This document shows, piece by piece, positions 1 to 11,835 of a DNA stretch of 64,000 nucleotides. The position numbers and the translations under genes were made by a program. Position 1 is the first letter of the stretch, and each line of letters begins with the position of its first letter. Source of the DNA: Liolophura sinensis (Eukaryota; Mollusca; Polyplacophora; Chitonida; Chitonidae); the NCBI RefSeq assembly GCF_032854445.1, contig NC_088306.1:10907386-10971385 (forward strand), written 5' to 3'. The notes beneath the pieces were generated by a model, which was not told the origin of the DNA, made no database searches, and was given only the letters and a program-made list of their open reading frames with translations.

Positions 1-90
1 ATACTTTTGGTCTGACGTGACACGGCTTTGATCCCAGATCTTCCCACTTCGAGGCAGACGCTCTAACCATTTGGCCATCAAAGCGATCGG
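1..90 (-). repeat. tRNA-like head of SINE family B (fragment)
   Basis: Read on the minus strand this matches the head of the SINE copies at 49.2 kb and 60.6 kb, including the B-box-like TCTGGGATCAAAG. Only the head is present and the window edge truncates what follows. Confidence 0.6.
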
Positions 91-267
91 GTCTATCATT
101 TGTCATATTTTGTCATCATGTAATACGGTTGCACTGAATTCATTCCTGATTTGCATCATCTACTCATACCATTCGTACCTTGCTTCCGCCTTTGGTTTAG
201 GCCTATTTGTTACTGTTGTCCTGTCATGAATAACAGTATTATCGTTATTAAAGATTACTTGGTCTTG

Positions 268-352
268 CAGCAACCTGCGGATAGTCGTGGGTTTCACCTG
301 GGTTGGCGGGCGTCGTATAAGTTAAATATTCTTGACCTCGGCGTAAAACAAT
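268..352 (+). repeat. SINE family A, 3' fragment
   Basis: Holds the family-A core (CAACCTGCGGATAGTCGTGG) and a decayed 3' tail ending in GGCGTAAAACAATC. The head is absent. Confidence 0.65.
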
Positions 353-1713
353 CGATGGTGGATGTCAGTTAGAAGGTGGATTTTCTGTAATCCACTCTCA
401 GCATTACAATCTGTGCATTATCCAGAAAGTGTAACCCCGATACCAACGAAAGATATTACTGTCACTTAAAATCCGCTTTCCAAATGACATCTACACCAAT
501 CTGATGTATTCAGATATACGTGGTCTGTGTCATATATGATGTTCAGAAAGGTAATGAATGTTCGTTGTAAAGTCTACCGGTCGCCTATGCCTTTTAGTTT
601 TGTGGAAAGCCTGCAGGTCGAGTCGCTGTGTATAGCTGATGATTTTGTGCTCGACTTTGAGGTCGAAGGTTCGGAACCCGGACTAGTCTTACCCAATCTT
701 CAGCACTATAATCTGAGCTCTATCCAGGGAGTGTAATCCTAATAACGACTTAAAATCCGCCCCCTAAATGACATCAACCAGTCAACGTAGAGCCGGAACA
801 TTTCCCTTTTTTTTTGCATGGATGATTTCAGTATTCGGCGTTACTTCTGTTAATTGCTCTATTCAAAGAAAGGTTCTGTCGTATAGTACAGTGGTAAAAC
901 ATTATGACAGTACATATGGAAAAAATGGTGTTGCAATGCATTGGCAAAATACATCTCTAAACACACAAAACGAAAAAAAAAAATAGTGCAAGATAAGAGT
1001 TTGGACTTACGACAAGTAGCTAAGGAGGTAACAAAGCAGTTAAGGAGAAAAAATGAGAGAACCAGAAAGTGTGACCCAAGTACAAGGGGAAATCGGGCAC
1101 TTAAAACATAACGTAGAAAACAGCAACGAGGTGAAGTAGAGGTCGTAAGGAAGAAAACCACACGGAGTGAGGTGAGGTAGAGGTGGCCCTGGGCCCGGGT
1201 ATCCTGGCCGGGGTCATGTTTACTGGTCTGCAGCGGGCGGCAGCGGCCTTAAACAGGTGTGCCACCGGCGTTCCAACCAGATGCAAAAGTCAATAGAAAG
1301 ATGTCGAGTGCAAACATATTACACGGGTCCGAAACGATTCGGGATAATGAACTGGAGAAGGCCAACTAGGGTTTACACCGCTGTTCAAAAAGTCAACTCA
1401 AATGCCATTAACCCTTTAAGCATTTTTTTCGCAAATCTGAAACTCACAAAGCTCTCTTTCAGTTTTATATAAGGACATCCTCTGTGTTGTTGAAGTAGTA
1501 GGTAGACACCGTTAAACCCCCGATGCATTTTTCTTGATTGTCAGTTATTTCTTTATGTTCTTATCGAATTTAAAATTTATCGTAGTGAAATCCCTTTCGT
1601 TACTGTTGGAGAAGGGTTAACTCCAGCTGAACCAGGACAACTTCTTACTGCAAGGGGTGGGGAATTGGGTCTCAGTTGTGAAAAGATAACGAAGACGAAG
1701 ACGGACAACGAAA

Positions 1714-4700
1714 ATGGCGGAAATGCATGCTACACTGTCTCTCTGGGTTTCTTTTTTAATGGCGGGGATACTCATCGGCTCTTTGCAGGGTAAGGCACTG
1801 TTGTTCCTTTTGCGGGTTAAAAATGTTCTCTTTATCTGCATCTGGATGCTTTTGAGCCACTGATTTCGTTTCAGTCATAACACAAATATATAGCATGCAG
1901 CACGTACATCTCTTAATTTCTGCCTTTAAGTCCTACAGTTATATCTCTTAGATGTCTTAGATGAATCAAGCGACCGTCTAACTTAACGCGGTGTTCTTGG
2001 GTTCGGCGGAAATGTGGTACAAATCCATTAATTTTTCTGTAGTCAAAATGTTATCTGATGACATGCTTTATACTCCAGGCCTCGAGTGGACACGTGGAAG
2101 TTAATTGAGATTTATTAATTTGATGGAATTTCAGTCTCGAATTCAACTAGGAATCCAATGTTCGTTGAAAATCACCTTTTTCCGCCAAAAACTGTGTCCA
2201 TATATGTACGCCATACGTGTGAGAGTTCGTAAGTAATATGCCAAAGGTCCATGGTTTATCCATGACACTTATAAATAAAACAAATAATCAGTACAGAATT
2301 CTGCGAGTATACGATGGTGGCCAGGCTGTGTGTGGAGTTACGGGCTCTATCTTGCATGTATAGGCAATGTAAGCCTTTGTTTTTGTACATTCCCAATCCT
2401 TGCAGGGTAGTCCGTCACGACGGCACAAGAAAGTTGCATGCAGGAAGGCTTCACAATCTAAATGCTACATTGAAAAGAAATCTATGGCATTTCCTGGTGA
2501 ACAAAAATCAAAGCAGTAGAATAATACGGGTTTGATAGTTTCTGGCCAATCGCTCTAACAAAAGACTTCATGCAGTCTGATAAATTAAGTTCAGCGTCTC
2601 TAGTATTTATTATTTTTTAAAAGTTCAACGATTGTATAACCAAAGTCCAAACGAAATCAATAAAATGACAAATTAATAACTCATTCATAAAATATTCCGT
2701 TTCTCATATATATACACAAAGGTCACCCCCATGAGGAGGAAGTGGAACACGCCGTAGATCATGAGTCCCATCTGTATTACCACCTCTTAGATCACTATGT
2801 CCGAGATATCCGGCCTGCGGCTAATGACACGGATCCCGTCCGAGTGGCCGTCAAACTCAGCATTCTCAATCTGGACGGTCCGGTAAGATGGGACAGGTGT
2901 TAATAGGTGTTAATAAGGCGTGATATTCGGAACAGACGTGCACTAAATTGGTGTTTTGGATAACGATGTGCTATATGCGGTATAAGATAATGCATGTTTG
3001 CGTGTACAACGGGGTTGGGCTAAGGGGTTGGAGCAAATGACGCAGATGTACATGTAATAAAGTCGTTCATGCAGGTAACACGTACATGCATCTGGACGTG
3101 TTCTGTGTGCAATGATGTATGTGTAGGTGCGTATACTAAATCGGGATAGGTGCTAAGGTGTATAAAGACGGTGCATGAAATGTAATAAAATGAAATGGTA
3201 ATGAAATGATGCATTCAGAAGTGTAGTAAAGGGAGCATGTGTTGTGTGTATTAATTTGTAACGAAATAAGCCTGGTGCTGTAGGTGTGTGGTGTATGGGA
3301 TATTTTAACAAACCGATCTCATAAATAAGTAAACAAAATAAATCGGTACAAGTTATTATGCCCATATAATTAAGATGAGGGGGTTAGATACTCCCCCCCC
3401 CCTTCCCTCCCCAATAGGCTGCTAAGAGCTCACGCCCAGCTCATGCTGACTTCCAACCCGATCTGTCGACAACCTGCGGATGGTCGTGGGGATCCTCCGG
3501 GCTCTGCCTGATTTCCTGTAAGAGAGGTGTTCATGAGTTCGGCGTAAATCAGCAATCAAATAAATAAATAAATAAATAATATGCTCGGTGTTACAAAGTG
3601 TCGAATTTAACTTCAAACATAAAATTATTAAAATGGTGGATTATTTGCAGAAAACTGTCCTATGCATTTTTGCCAGTGTAATTTCCTTAGTTGAAAACCC
3701 TTGTAACTGTAGTAAACATACATGAGTGTGTACTTATATGCCCTATTTCTTTTCAAAACTTTAGGGTAGGACTGGGATTGTGAAATTAACGTTTCTCATG
3801 AGAATGGTAAGTTCAGCAGTTAACTTACGGCCATGGTACTCATATGAGAATGAGTTTAGTTGGTCGTCTTTGCTTTGTCGTTGAGCTCCAAAGAGTTCTG
3901 TTTCTTTTCATAAAAGTGTTGCTTGTAAAATTTATCTGGTGAATTTAGCGTTCAAATCCAGATTTCGTTTCTTTTGCCTTCAGCTCACTTGTTCTCTGTA
4001 CATGTGTGTAGGAGTTCCAGCCAGCAGAGGTCGGCAATGGCCCATTTCCCACTGTCATACTTCTCCTTCTGGTTGGGACAGTTGCAGGGACAGCAGTATT
4101 AGTTGTGTTGTTGCTTTTGTATGTATGAATGTATGTAGCTTAACCTTTCAAACTACATGATGGGTTATCTTGTTTTATATATACTGATGCAATTTTTGAT
4201 TGGACCCTGAAGTACATGTGTCCTGTATATTTGTTTTCTCTGTGAAGGCCTTGGGGAAGAACAGTGTCAGTGTAAATTGACCGAGCTACGTTCGATATTA
4301 TTATCATATATTATAATTTCCATTTTGCACTGCACAACTGACGTTTTCGGCCATCTTCTCGTTTGTCACTTGCCGAATTGGCGTTAATCCATTATGAATT
4401 TTGGCCTATTCCCGTGGCCCATTGAAACTAAAGCTTGATGGGCTATTTCCATTTTCCATTATGTTATTACCTTTTATTAAAATGTCAACATGTCATCCTT
4501 TGATACAGCTATTTTCGATCCCTTCATACATCACAAATTGGTATTATTTTTTCCCCTCTAGTCCTGGCATGATCCACGACTGAAATGGAATCTCACAGAC
4601 TACGCTGGACTTCAGACATTATCCCTTTCCTCACATCAAATCTGGCAGCCAGAGTTAACGCCCTTAGAGAGGTTGGTTACTTAACATCTAAATTTAAAGG

Positions 4701-7700
4701 GATACATAATCGATTCTGATAAGCTGGTGTAAGAGACAGGCAAGTCCAGGCTACATTTAGCCTTAACTGAATTTTAGGTATGGTACATTTATTCAAGGTG
4801 GCTTAGGCTGCAAGAGTTAAACCAGGAAACCTTATCTCAACTGCCAGGCAATTAGCGTCGATTCTGCATCCTTTTAAAAGAAATGTTGGATAATTACGTC
4901 CTGGAGCACTAAGTTAGAATCTTATTCTACATATCACATGAGGGTAAAGACTTAATAAAGTATATAACCCAAAGCATCCAAGTTGGATACATTTGTTTGT
5001 GACAAGCATTCTGTAACGAGAGAGAATACTAATCGGCTAATTGGCTTAGGGTTTAAGACAGACATAGTGCCATGTGTATGTGTTGCAAGATAACACCGTG
5101 ACATGGTATAGCTTCTCACTTGCAGTGAAATCCTGAACTCTGGCCACGGTCCAGATGAGGCAGCCGCCATCACACACAAGGGTGACGTCAGCGTGATGCA
5201 CACTGAGAAAGCACACCTCACGTGCACGCCCGTGAATCCTGGTCACTTCCCATCGGACTCGCTGAGGTGTGACGTCACGCTTATGTCAACATCATACAAC
5301 AGCAAGGAATTAAAGCTCGTGCTGGATGCGTACCAGACTATGGAAGAGGCTTACGATGTCAGCATGGCCGCTCCGGAAACAGGGTGGAGGCTGGACAAAG
5401 AGGGCACTGAGTTTGTGGTCCAAGTGAAAGGTGCCCGGATCTCCGGTTCCGGTCACCCCGGAATTAAAATCTCTTTGGTGTTCCACAGAGAACGAAACTT
5501 TTACTGGAACCTATGTGTTATTCCGGCAGCATTTTTGGCCTTTCTAATCCCCCTGGAGTTTATCCTTCCTCCAGGCTCAAATACAAAAGCTATCATGGGT
5601 TAGTAATTTTCTTGTTTTCATTCCGTCATATTTCGTCTTTCCTCTGGTGTCAGATGCCAACAGTGACACTAGTTTACCTCGTCAAGCACACAAGTCAAGC
5701 ACATCATAGATTAGAATTCATGCCTTCAATACACAAATACCTTCCCCAGACACTACCACTTTGTTCATGTACTAACTTCAGTACAGTAGTCTTCCTCCTT
5801 CGGCCACAGTTTCTGTTACTTCCAAGTTCAAACACCGAAGACATTGTGGGTTGGTGTTCCCGTGGCCTTCAACACGTTTTAAAATCGTCCTTTTTCAGTA
5901 TGAGTTCATCCAGCCATGTGGGTCAATGTCAAAGTTTTCAGTGGTTAGTATTTACGTTGCCTTAATTTAGTACACGAAGGGCGTCCTTATTCAGCTTATA
6001 CTTTTCTCTTCCATGATAAAATGTGACGTTATGATGAGTCTTGGACAGAAATGGTTCAACAGTAAAATTATTTTGGTTAGCTTTGAATTTAGCTTCAAAC
6101 TTACAAAATCATATTTTAAATGTTTGTGCTTTTAGTATACGTACAAGTAATTAACATTTTACGGTGGGGGCCACCAACGTATGAACTGAAGAAACCAATA
6201 TTGAGTAGCCCGGTAAGGATTTGTGTGTTTTCTCACTGCACCGGACCCAATGTTTCTCTTCAGAAACTTCGTCAGTCCATTTTCAACCATACTATGTACT
6301 TTGTTTCGCCATTATCTCTTGTAGAATACAATCAGACTGGGTGATTTGCAAGAGTGTGAAAAATTTGACGCTGTAGCCAACCAATAAATTGGATGATACT
6401 GTTTGCAGACGTTGTTTCTTCTGTAACACTAAAAATAAATTTTATGAGTTATTTTCTTGGCAGGCGTGGTGATAGCCTTGGGTGAAATCATCGTGTTAGC
6501 TGAGCTCAGTACAGCTTGGGCGGGAGGGGCATCAATAATCCCAAACGCAGGTGAGTTACTTACCCTGTGATCAGTGTACCTTGTGGCTAATCCATGTTGT
6601 CTGTCATCCATTTAGGGGATTAAGAAGAGTAAATTATAAATACTGTCTTCTGAAATGGTGTAATTGTCGAACCCACCTTGTGATTTACCAAAAGTCTTTA
6701 ACATAATTTCTTTCAGTCAGATAAAAGCTGTTGGTTAAAGTCTCAACGTTAATCTCATAAATTCAGGCACATGCACTGTTCCGAAAAACCACATCTACAA
6801 TTTGTTCTTCTTAATGTTTAATTTGACCAAATATTAGTTTAAGCTTGCCGATCTAAAACGAAGTGAGGGCGATTTCTGTCCCTCGTCTGGTGATTTCTAT
6901 AACAGCGTTTCGTTTCTCTCTTCCGGACAGGATTGTTCTGTGTCTCCTCCATCGTCGTGTCCTGTTTGGCCGCCATCTTGTCCGCACTGTTGAACTCCTT
7001 GACCCCCAGTGGAAGTCGCTACAAGGATGTGCCCCACTGGCTCAGATCGGTATTGTTCTGAGTAGAATTATGTATTAGACCTTGCGAGTTAGCATTCGCT
7101 TTTAAAAAAAATATAGGTTTCTGTATGTGAATGAATAAACTCATAAAATAATTTCCCTAATGGAGAACATTGTCTTCATCTCTGCCCAGTTTTAAGGCAA
7201 CGTTGTGATTTAATAATGTTAGCTGAGATACTTTCCAACAATGTTCATGGCTTAAGAGTCAGATATTAAAGATCACCCACAGCGTACAAGTGAAGAGCAA
7301 TGAAAAGGAGTATCAGGTTAGGCCTAGATTTTGTAAGCCTATTTGGAAACTGCAGATATTCTCTCTTGGTTTAATGAGAACTGTTTAGGGCGTGACGTAG
7401 CCTATGATTTTTTTCCAGTGTACCCTGTAAATTTCTGTCTACCTTCGTCTTCTTGTTCTGTACCTCTATAGCTGTGCTTCGGTCGGTGCGGAATTCGACG
7501 CTTTGTTTGCCTGGATGCTTACTCCCCTGTTGGAGCTTCGTCTCGCATGGAAGGCTTTCACCGCAAGAATGGTGCCATTTTCATCGACCCCGAACCGATG
7601 GCGGTCACAGATCAAGGAACGAGACCAGCCCAGGATGCAGTTCAACCGGAAGTGCTCAAAGACCTTCACTCATTGGTTACCAGGCTCACTGCAGACGACA

Positions 7701-7813
7701 TGACAAAGCGCGTGACTGAGGAATGGCAAGAAGTAGTGCGGGTTTTGGAGCGAATGTTCTTTGTTATCTTTTCTCTACTGGTTTTAGCTACAGCATTTGC
7801 CTTTCTGTTCTAA
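1714..7813 (+). CDS. Cys-loop (pentameric ligand-gated) ion channel subunit, 8 coding exons
   Basis: Exons 1714-1789, 2722-2882, 3765-3806, 4562-4671, 5126-5598, 6464-6550, 6931-7049 and 7472-7813 join with consistent phases and GT-AG borders into 469 residues. Seen in order: a hydrophobic signal peptide (about 1-24); the family signature WHDPRLKW with DYAGLQTL and IWQPELTP (about 94-128); Cys-loop cysteines near 163 and 178 with FPSD between them; M1 (254-277); M2 (about 283-306); M3 (about 316-340); a cytoplasmic loop; and M4 ending the protein (451-469). By family knowledge it is a nicotinic-receptor-like subunit gated by an extracellular ligand. Odd points: 14 rather than 13 residues lie between the Cys-loop cysteines, there is no vicinal Cys pair in loop C so it is not alpha-type, and M2 carries a glutamate in mid-helix. 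The ligand and ion selectivity cannot be assigned. The very short 42-nt exon 3 rests on phase and fits the usual gene structure. Confidence 0.93.
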
Positions 7814-8010
7814 AATTTAACCAACAAAAGCAGTATTATTAAGCTGTTACAAAACAAGTAACGGTGAAGAGTTTCAATTAGAATTCTTTGTTCCACTGCA
7901 TAAAATCGTGGAACATTAGGCAGCGGTAAGTTTTATGCACAGTATGCACTCGATTAGGTAGACTGGAATTAATATCAGTCCAGAATTAAAACCTTGTACA
8001 TGTATTTCTG

Positions 8011-8016
8011 AATAAA
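8011..8016 (+). terminator. Polyadenylation signal AATAAA of the channel gene
   Basis: A canonical AATAAA about 200 bases after the channel stop codon is the first such hexamer in the 3' flank. Confidence 0.55.
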
Positions 8017-8590
8017 ACTTTTTAAACTTTTATATGACTTCTGTGTGATTTTAAAGTTCTGGGACAAACGAGTGCACAAACGAGTGCAGTAGTTTCAAGA
8101 GACACACAATCCTCCAATGCAATATACATGTATTTAGTGGACAAAGTACGGCAATTATCAACACAATCTTCTTGGTATCTTTTATTTCACTACCTATGAT
8201 GAGCCCTTGTGCAAGATCTAGATCTGATATATGAAGAACAATAAGAGAAGAACATTTATAGAAGCTGCTCAGACAAAATTTGCTCAAATTCTGGTCCAGC
8301 TGGATCAGTGGCAGGTTAATGTCAGGCAGTCTGCAATGTAGACCTACAATCAACCTGTAACAACCTGTAACCTATGAGCAAGAGGTATGCGCGAAATATT
8401 GTTGTACATATGTAACTGAAATCATGTAAAAATAAACATTCAAATACCATTGTTGTTGTATTTTAAAACTAATAGTATGGTAGTAACAATTTGCTAATGA
8501 TTGATTGGTGTTTTTAATGGTCAAGAACTCGACAGTTTTAACGACCCAGCACTTTAAACCTCTGAGTCATCGAGAATCCACCTTGACAAT

Positions 8591-8637
8591 GAAGAAGAAG
8601 AAGAAGAAGAAGAAGAAGTAGAAGATGATGATGATGA
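8591..8637. repeat. (GAA)n/(GAT)n microsatellite
   Basis: About nine GAA triplets, then a TAG, then several GAT triplets. Confidence 0.9.
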
Positions 8638-8821
8638 ATGAAAATTGAAGATATTTGAAACTTATGTATTGTATTTCATACTATTTAGCTGGACCAAACT
8701 TGTCCATGCACAGAGAATTTGTGGATTCACTCGCTTTCACTGTTCCTGGGAATTTGGTGATAAATAAATTATTTATTTATTTCATTGGTGTTTTGAGCCG
8801 CACTAAAAAAAAGTGTCTTTA

Positions 8822-10438
8822 CATAGGCGTCGGAACCGGGGGGGGGGGGGAGGCAGAGGAGGCCCTAGAGGGGCGCAGATATCTTTTCGACCCCCTTCAC
8901 CACAACCCCCCCCCCCCCCCCCCCAATTTTTCAAATCAAGGCGAATGTTATGAAATGCTTTGGGCCGTGACAAACAAGGGATGAGAAGCTACGACAGATT
9001 AAAGGATAGTCGTACTTTACTATATATGTACGCCACATTAGGGCTAAGGCCTAGGGCCACTTGATGTAGCTCTCAGAACTCAAGCTTTTAATTTACCCAG
9101 ACATTATTGTGATATTTTATATCAAATTTCAAAAAAGGAGTTTGGATATGGTTTATCTTTTCCTGCGTCACCAAATTAGCCAAGAAAGATTTCCAGCTAA
9201 TGTAGGCCTCTATGAGCCTATAGGCCTGTCAATCAGTATCTGACGCCAAACCGCAGCTAAACTCTCATATTTAATGTCTCTGGATAGAGATCTAATTGAT
9301 GTCAACATTGAACAATCAGGAAATAACTTGGAACGTGGAAACTGTTAAAAGACAATTTTATCTTGATGTTCTGTAAAAATCAGGGGAATTCCATGTGTTG
9401 ATTTTTTGTAAGCTGTGCGACATGTAAGAATGTATGATCAAATGCTTCTTCCTGTCTCCATTTGCCGTGTTGCACATTAGGTTGAAGGACTCATTTTGAT
9501 TTAACAGTTTGTTGGAGTTTTTCCCAGTGAAAAGGTGCAAATTTATTTTCAACTGTTTCAAAATACAAAGATTATTAAAGTTTAAAATAAATGTAACTAA
9601 CAACAGCAAAATAAAACCAAATACAATGTCACGAAGTGCACCAGGATATTGTGTGAGTGATATTGCCGTATTCATGCGCGACACGCGCAAATCTCAACTC
9701 CAGGTTTAGTCCTTGGCTTATTCGCATCTAAGACCAAAAACTGAGGAAGTTGCTGCTTCCTCGCTCACTATTACTGAGAAATTTAAATGACTGTATGGTC
9801 ACCCCGATATAATGGGTTGGGTGTCTTCGGCAAATCCTCACGTTGAGGCAGCACCTAACAAAAGAGGGGTGCAGTATATACAAATGACACTTCGTCGTCA
9901 TATGACTTAACTATTGTTGACGTTAAACCCCAAGCATCTCAGCATCCAGTAGACTTAAAACCGTGATGATGTCTGTCCATTTAAGTTACCATGGCATTCC
10001 CCCCCCCCCCCGCACTCAGAGTCCATATCTATGCACCAAGTACAAGAATATTTCTTCTCTCATGCATATACCTTATTTCTAAATGATACTCTAATGATAG
10101 AACTTAACATAAAGATATATTCTCACTTCTAATCATTACACATCATACAATCATTCATACCACTGATATGAATCAATATTTCTGAAAACATATATCTGCT
10201 AATATAGCATAATACTTGAGACTCAAAATTTTGAACACGTACAGAAACCAGCTGAATCTAATTTTAAATAAATAAAGAATTAAATTAAAATTCACCTCTT
10301 CGTTTTTAGAGGCATAATATCTCCGAGCATCTTGGTGTGCGGGGCTTCCGGGGCCTAGGCGCCTCCTGGATCCTCGCCTATAGTGGGCTGTGATAGTCGA
10401 TCCGCTCCCCCAGGTAACGACGGCTTCCGACGCCTATG
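8822..10438. mobile_element. Candidate non-autonomous DNA transposon bounded by 14-bp inverted repeats
   Basis: CATAGGCGTCGGAA at 8822-8835 is exactly inverted as TTCCGACGCCTATG at 10425-10438. Directly inside the left end are a G13 run and a C-rich run. No transposase reading frame is visible between the ends, and a SINE fragment at about 9.8 kb lies inside. The ends could instead belong to two separate small elements. No convincing target-site duplication was resolved. Confidence 0.35.
9800..9945 (+). repeat. SINE family B-like 3' fragment
   Basis: Contains the shared tail motif (CGTCATATGACT, then GTTAAACCCCAAGCA) preceded by a body resembling the 3' half of family B. Confidence 0.6.
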
Positions 10439-10444
10439 CTATGC

Positions 10445-10612
10445 GATGGCGGCCAGCATTATGATGGGAGGAAACCGGGTAGAGCACGGAGGAAACCTAC
10501 GATCATGACCGAAGAAGAAGCCAGAAAGAAATGGACTAATAGCGACCGCATTTGTTGATATGCTACTGAGTCATTAGCGTGCTCCGCCAGCACGCTAACC
10601 ACTCGGCTCCTT
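10445..10612 (-). repeat. SINE family A, partial copy
   Basis: Minus-strand copy with the GGCCAGCATTATG core and a degenerate tRNA-like head. Its tail is cut off close to the right end of the candidate inverted-repeat element. Confidence 0.65.
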
Positions 10613-10636
10613 GGTGACAATAAGCTGGTGATCACG

Positions 10637-10700
10637 CTTGTTTGATCGACGCCCAGTCTAACGTTCACGTGAAGATCAGTTGTCTTCGGCCATGCCTTTA
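10637..10700 (+). repeat. Fragment related to the body of the SINE at 40.5 kb
   Basis: CCAGTCTAACGTTCACGTG followed by CAGTTGTCTTCGGCC resembles bases 40630-40680 downstream of the tRNA-like head there. Short and diverged. Confidence 0.35.
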
Positions 10701-11164
10701 CGTCATACGTGGAAAAGATCGTCAGTAACTTTCACAAAGTAGATGGTTTATCCCAAACCGCCGTTGGGACAAATTCTTGAGCATGGCGAGTTCGTAAACA
10801 ACAATCAAATAAATAATAATTAAATGCACATATACAAACATGCACAAAATACATGTGCTAGATCTTGTCACATGTTGACTCAATCAAGTTAAGTCAGGCG
10901 CTGATGAGCAACTCGGCTTGATGTGAAGTTTGGTTTTTGACTCAACCCTGAACTCTTTATCTGTGCTCACTTCAGATTGTGCAGACGGGTTTACAACACT
11001 TACAGGAGACGGTAGCTGAGTCCAGAAGTGCCTATAGACAACCCGCTTACTCTGGGATTTCAGAGACAGGGTCTTATATCTAACCAACGGTAAAGCACGC
11101 TGAGAATAAACTGGGTGAAAATGACAAAAGATTTCAATGCATCATTCAAGTTCTATTCACAAAC

Positions 11165-11835
11165 CTTATCATCCAGACTGATGTAAGTCTTTTTGCATGC
11201 ATCTGTGAATGTGGTATTTTAACAGCGCTGCCAAAGTTTTTTCCTGCATAGACTTGCCAAAACCTTTCTTCAGCTTCTCTTGCAGGTGGCCACAGATTCC
11301 CATTAATTGTCCATGTGCGACAATGATAACGTTTAGCGCTGTAGCTCAGTCCCAAACATTCCGTGACCAAGAAGCTTTGGTGCATACCTGGCCCAGCCTG
11401 TGAGAAAGAAGCCATAAAAATCTTGACATAGGTTGACCGTCAAAATCCGGATCTTTCTATGCCGGCAGCTGGGAGGGGTGCCTATCAACGCCAAGGGGAC
11501 GTCACTCGCAGCCTCATCACCATCTGTCTCCATGTTTCCTCCCACCCAGAATTTCAAACTTTCGTCATTAAAACTCATACCTGCCCAAAACTTAGACCAT
11601 TTCAATCATCTTGATAACAAGCATACACCTGCACAGCAATAACGGCAGGCTGACTAAAATACACAGAATTACATTCGTCCCTCCGCAAAAATGGAAGTTG
11701 TAATGGGGGTCTGTGTACAGATGTAGAAGTAAGAACGAGAATTGGCGGGATGACTTTCGGTTCTCAATTCGTCTTCCAGCAGCTCTTCATACCTGGCGGC
11801 CGCCTCCATGTACAAACTGGTCTCGAAGATAAACA
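11165..11835 (-). pseudogene. Broken partial paralogue of the coiled-coil gene at 16.8-19.0 kb
   Basis: Two blocks match the last exon of the neighbouring minus-strand gene. Block 11720-11835 encodes FETSLYMEAAARYEELLE, against FETSLYVEAARYEELLE in the intact gene. Block 11165-11292 encodes the HLQEKLKK segment and the stretch after it. The blocks are separated by about 430 bases of unrelated sequence. The first has an extra codon and a deletion of about 20 bases that breaks the frame. No continuous reading frame survives, so this is a pseudogene and not an alternative exon. Minus-strand sequence at 10884-11087 may be a further decayed piece, but I could not match it. Confidence 0.75.

Larger units (their letters stand above)
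1..1713. other. Stretch upstream of the channel gene, no gene seen
   Basis: Apart from two SINE fragments this region has only short unsupported reading frames. A TATATAAG at 1466-1473 is a possible TATA element about 240 bases before the channel start codon. I see no other recognisable regulatory site. Confidence 0.5.
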
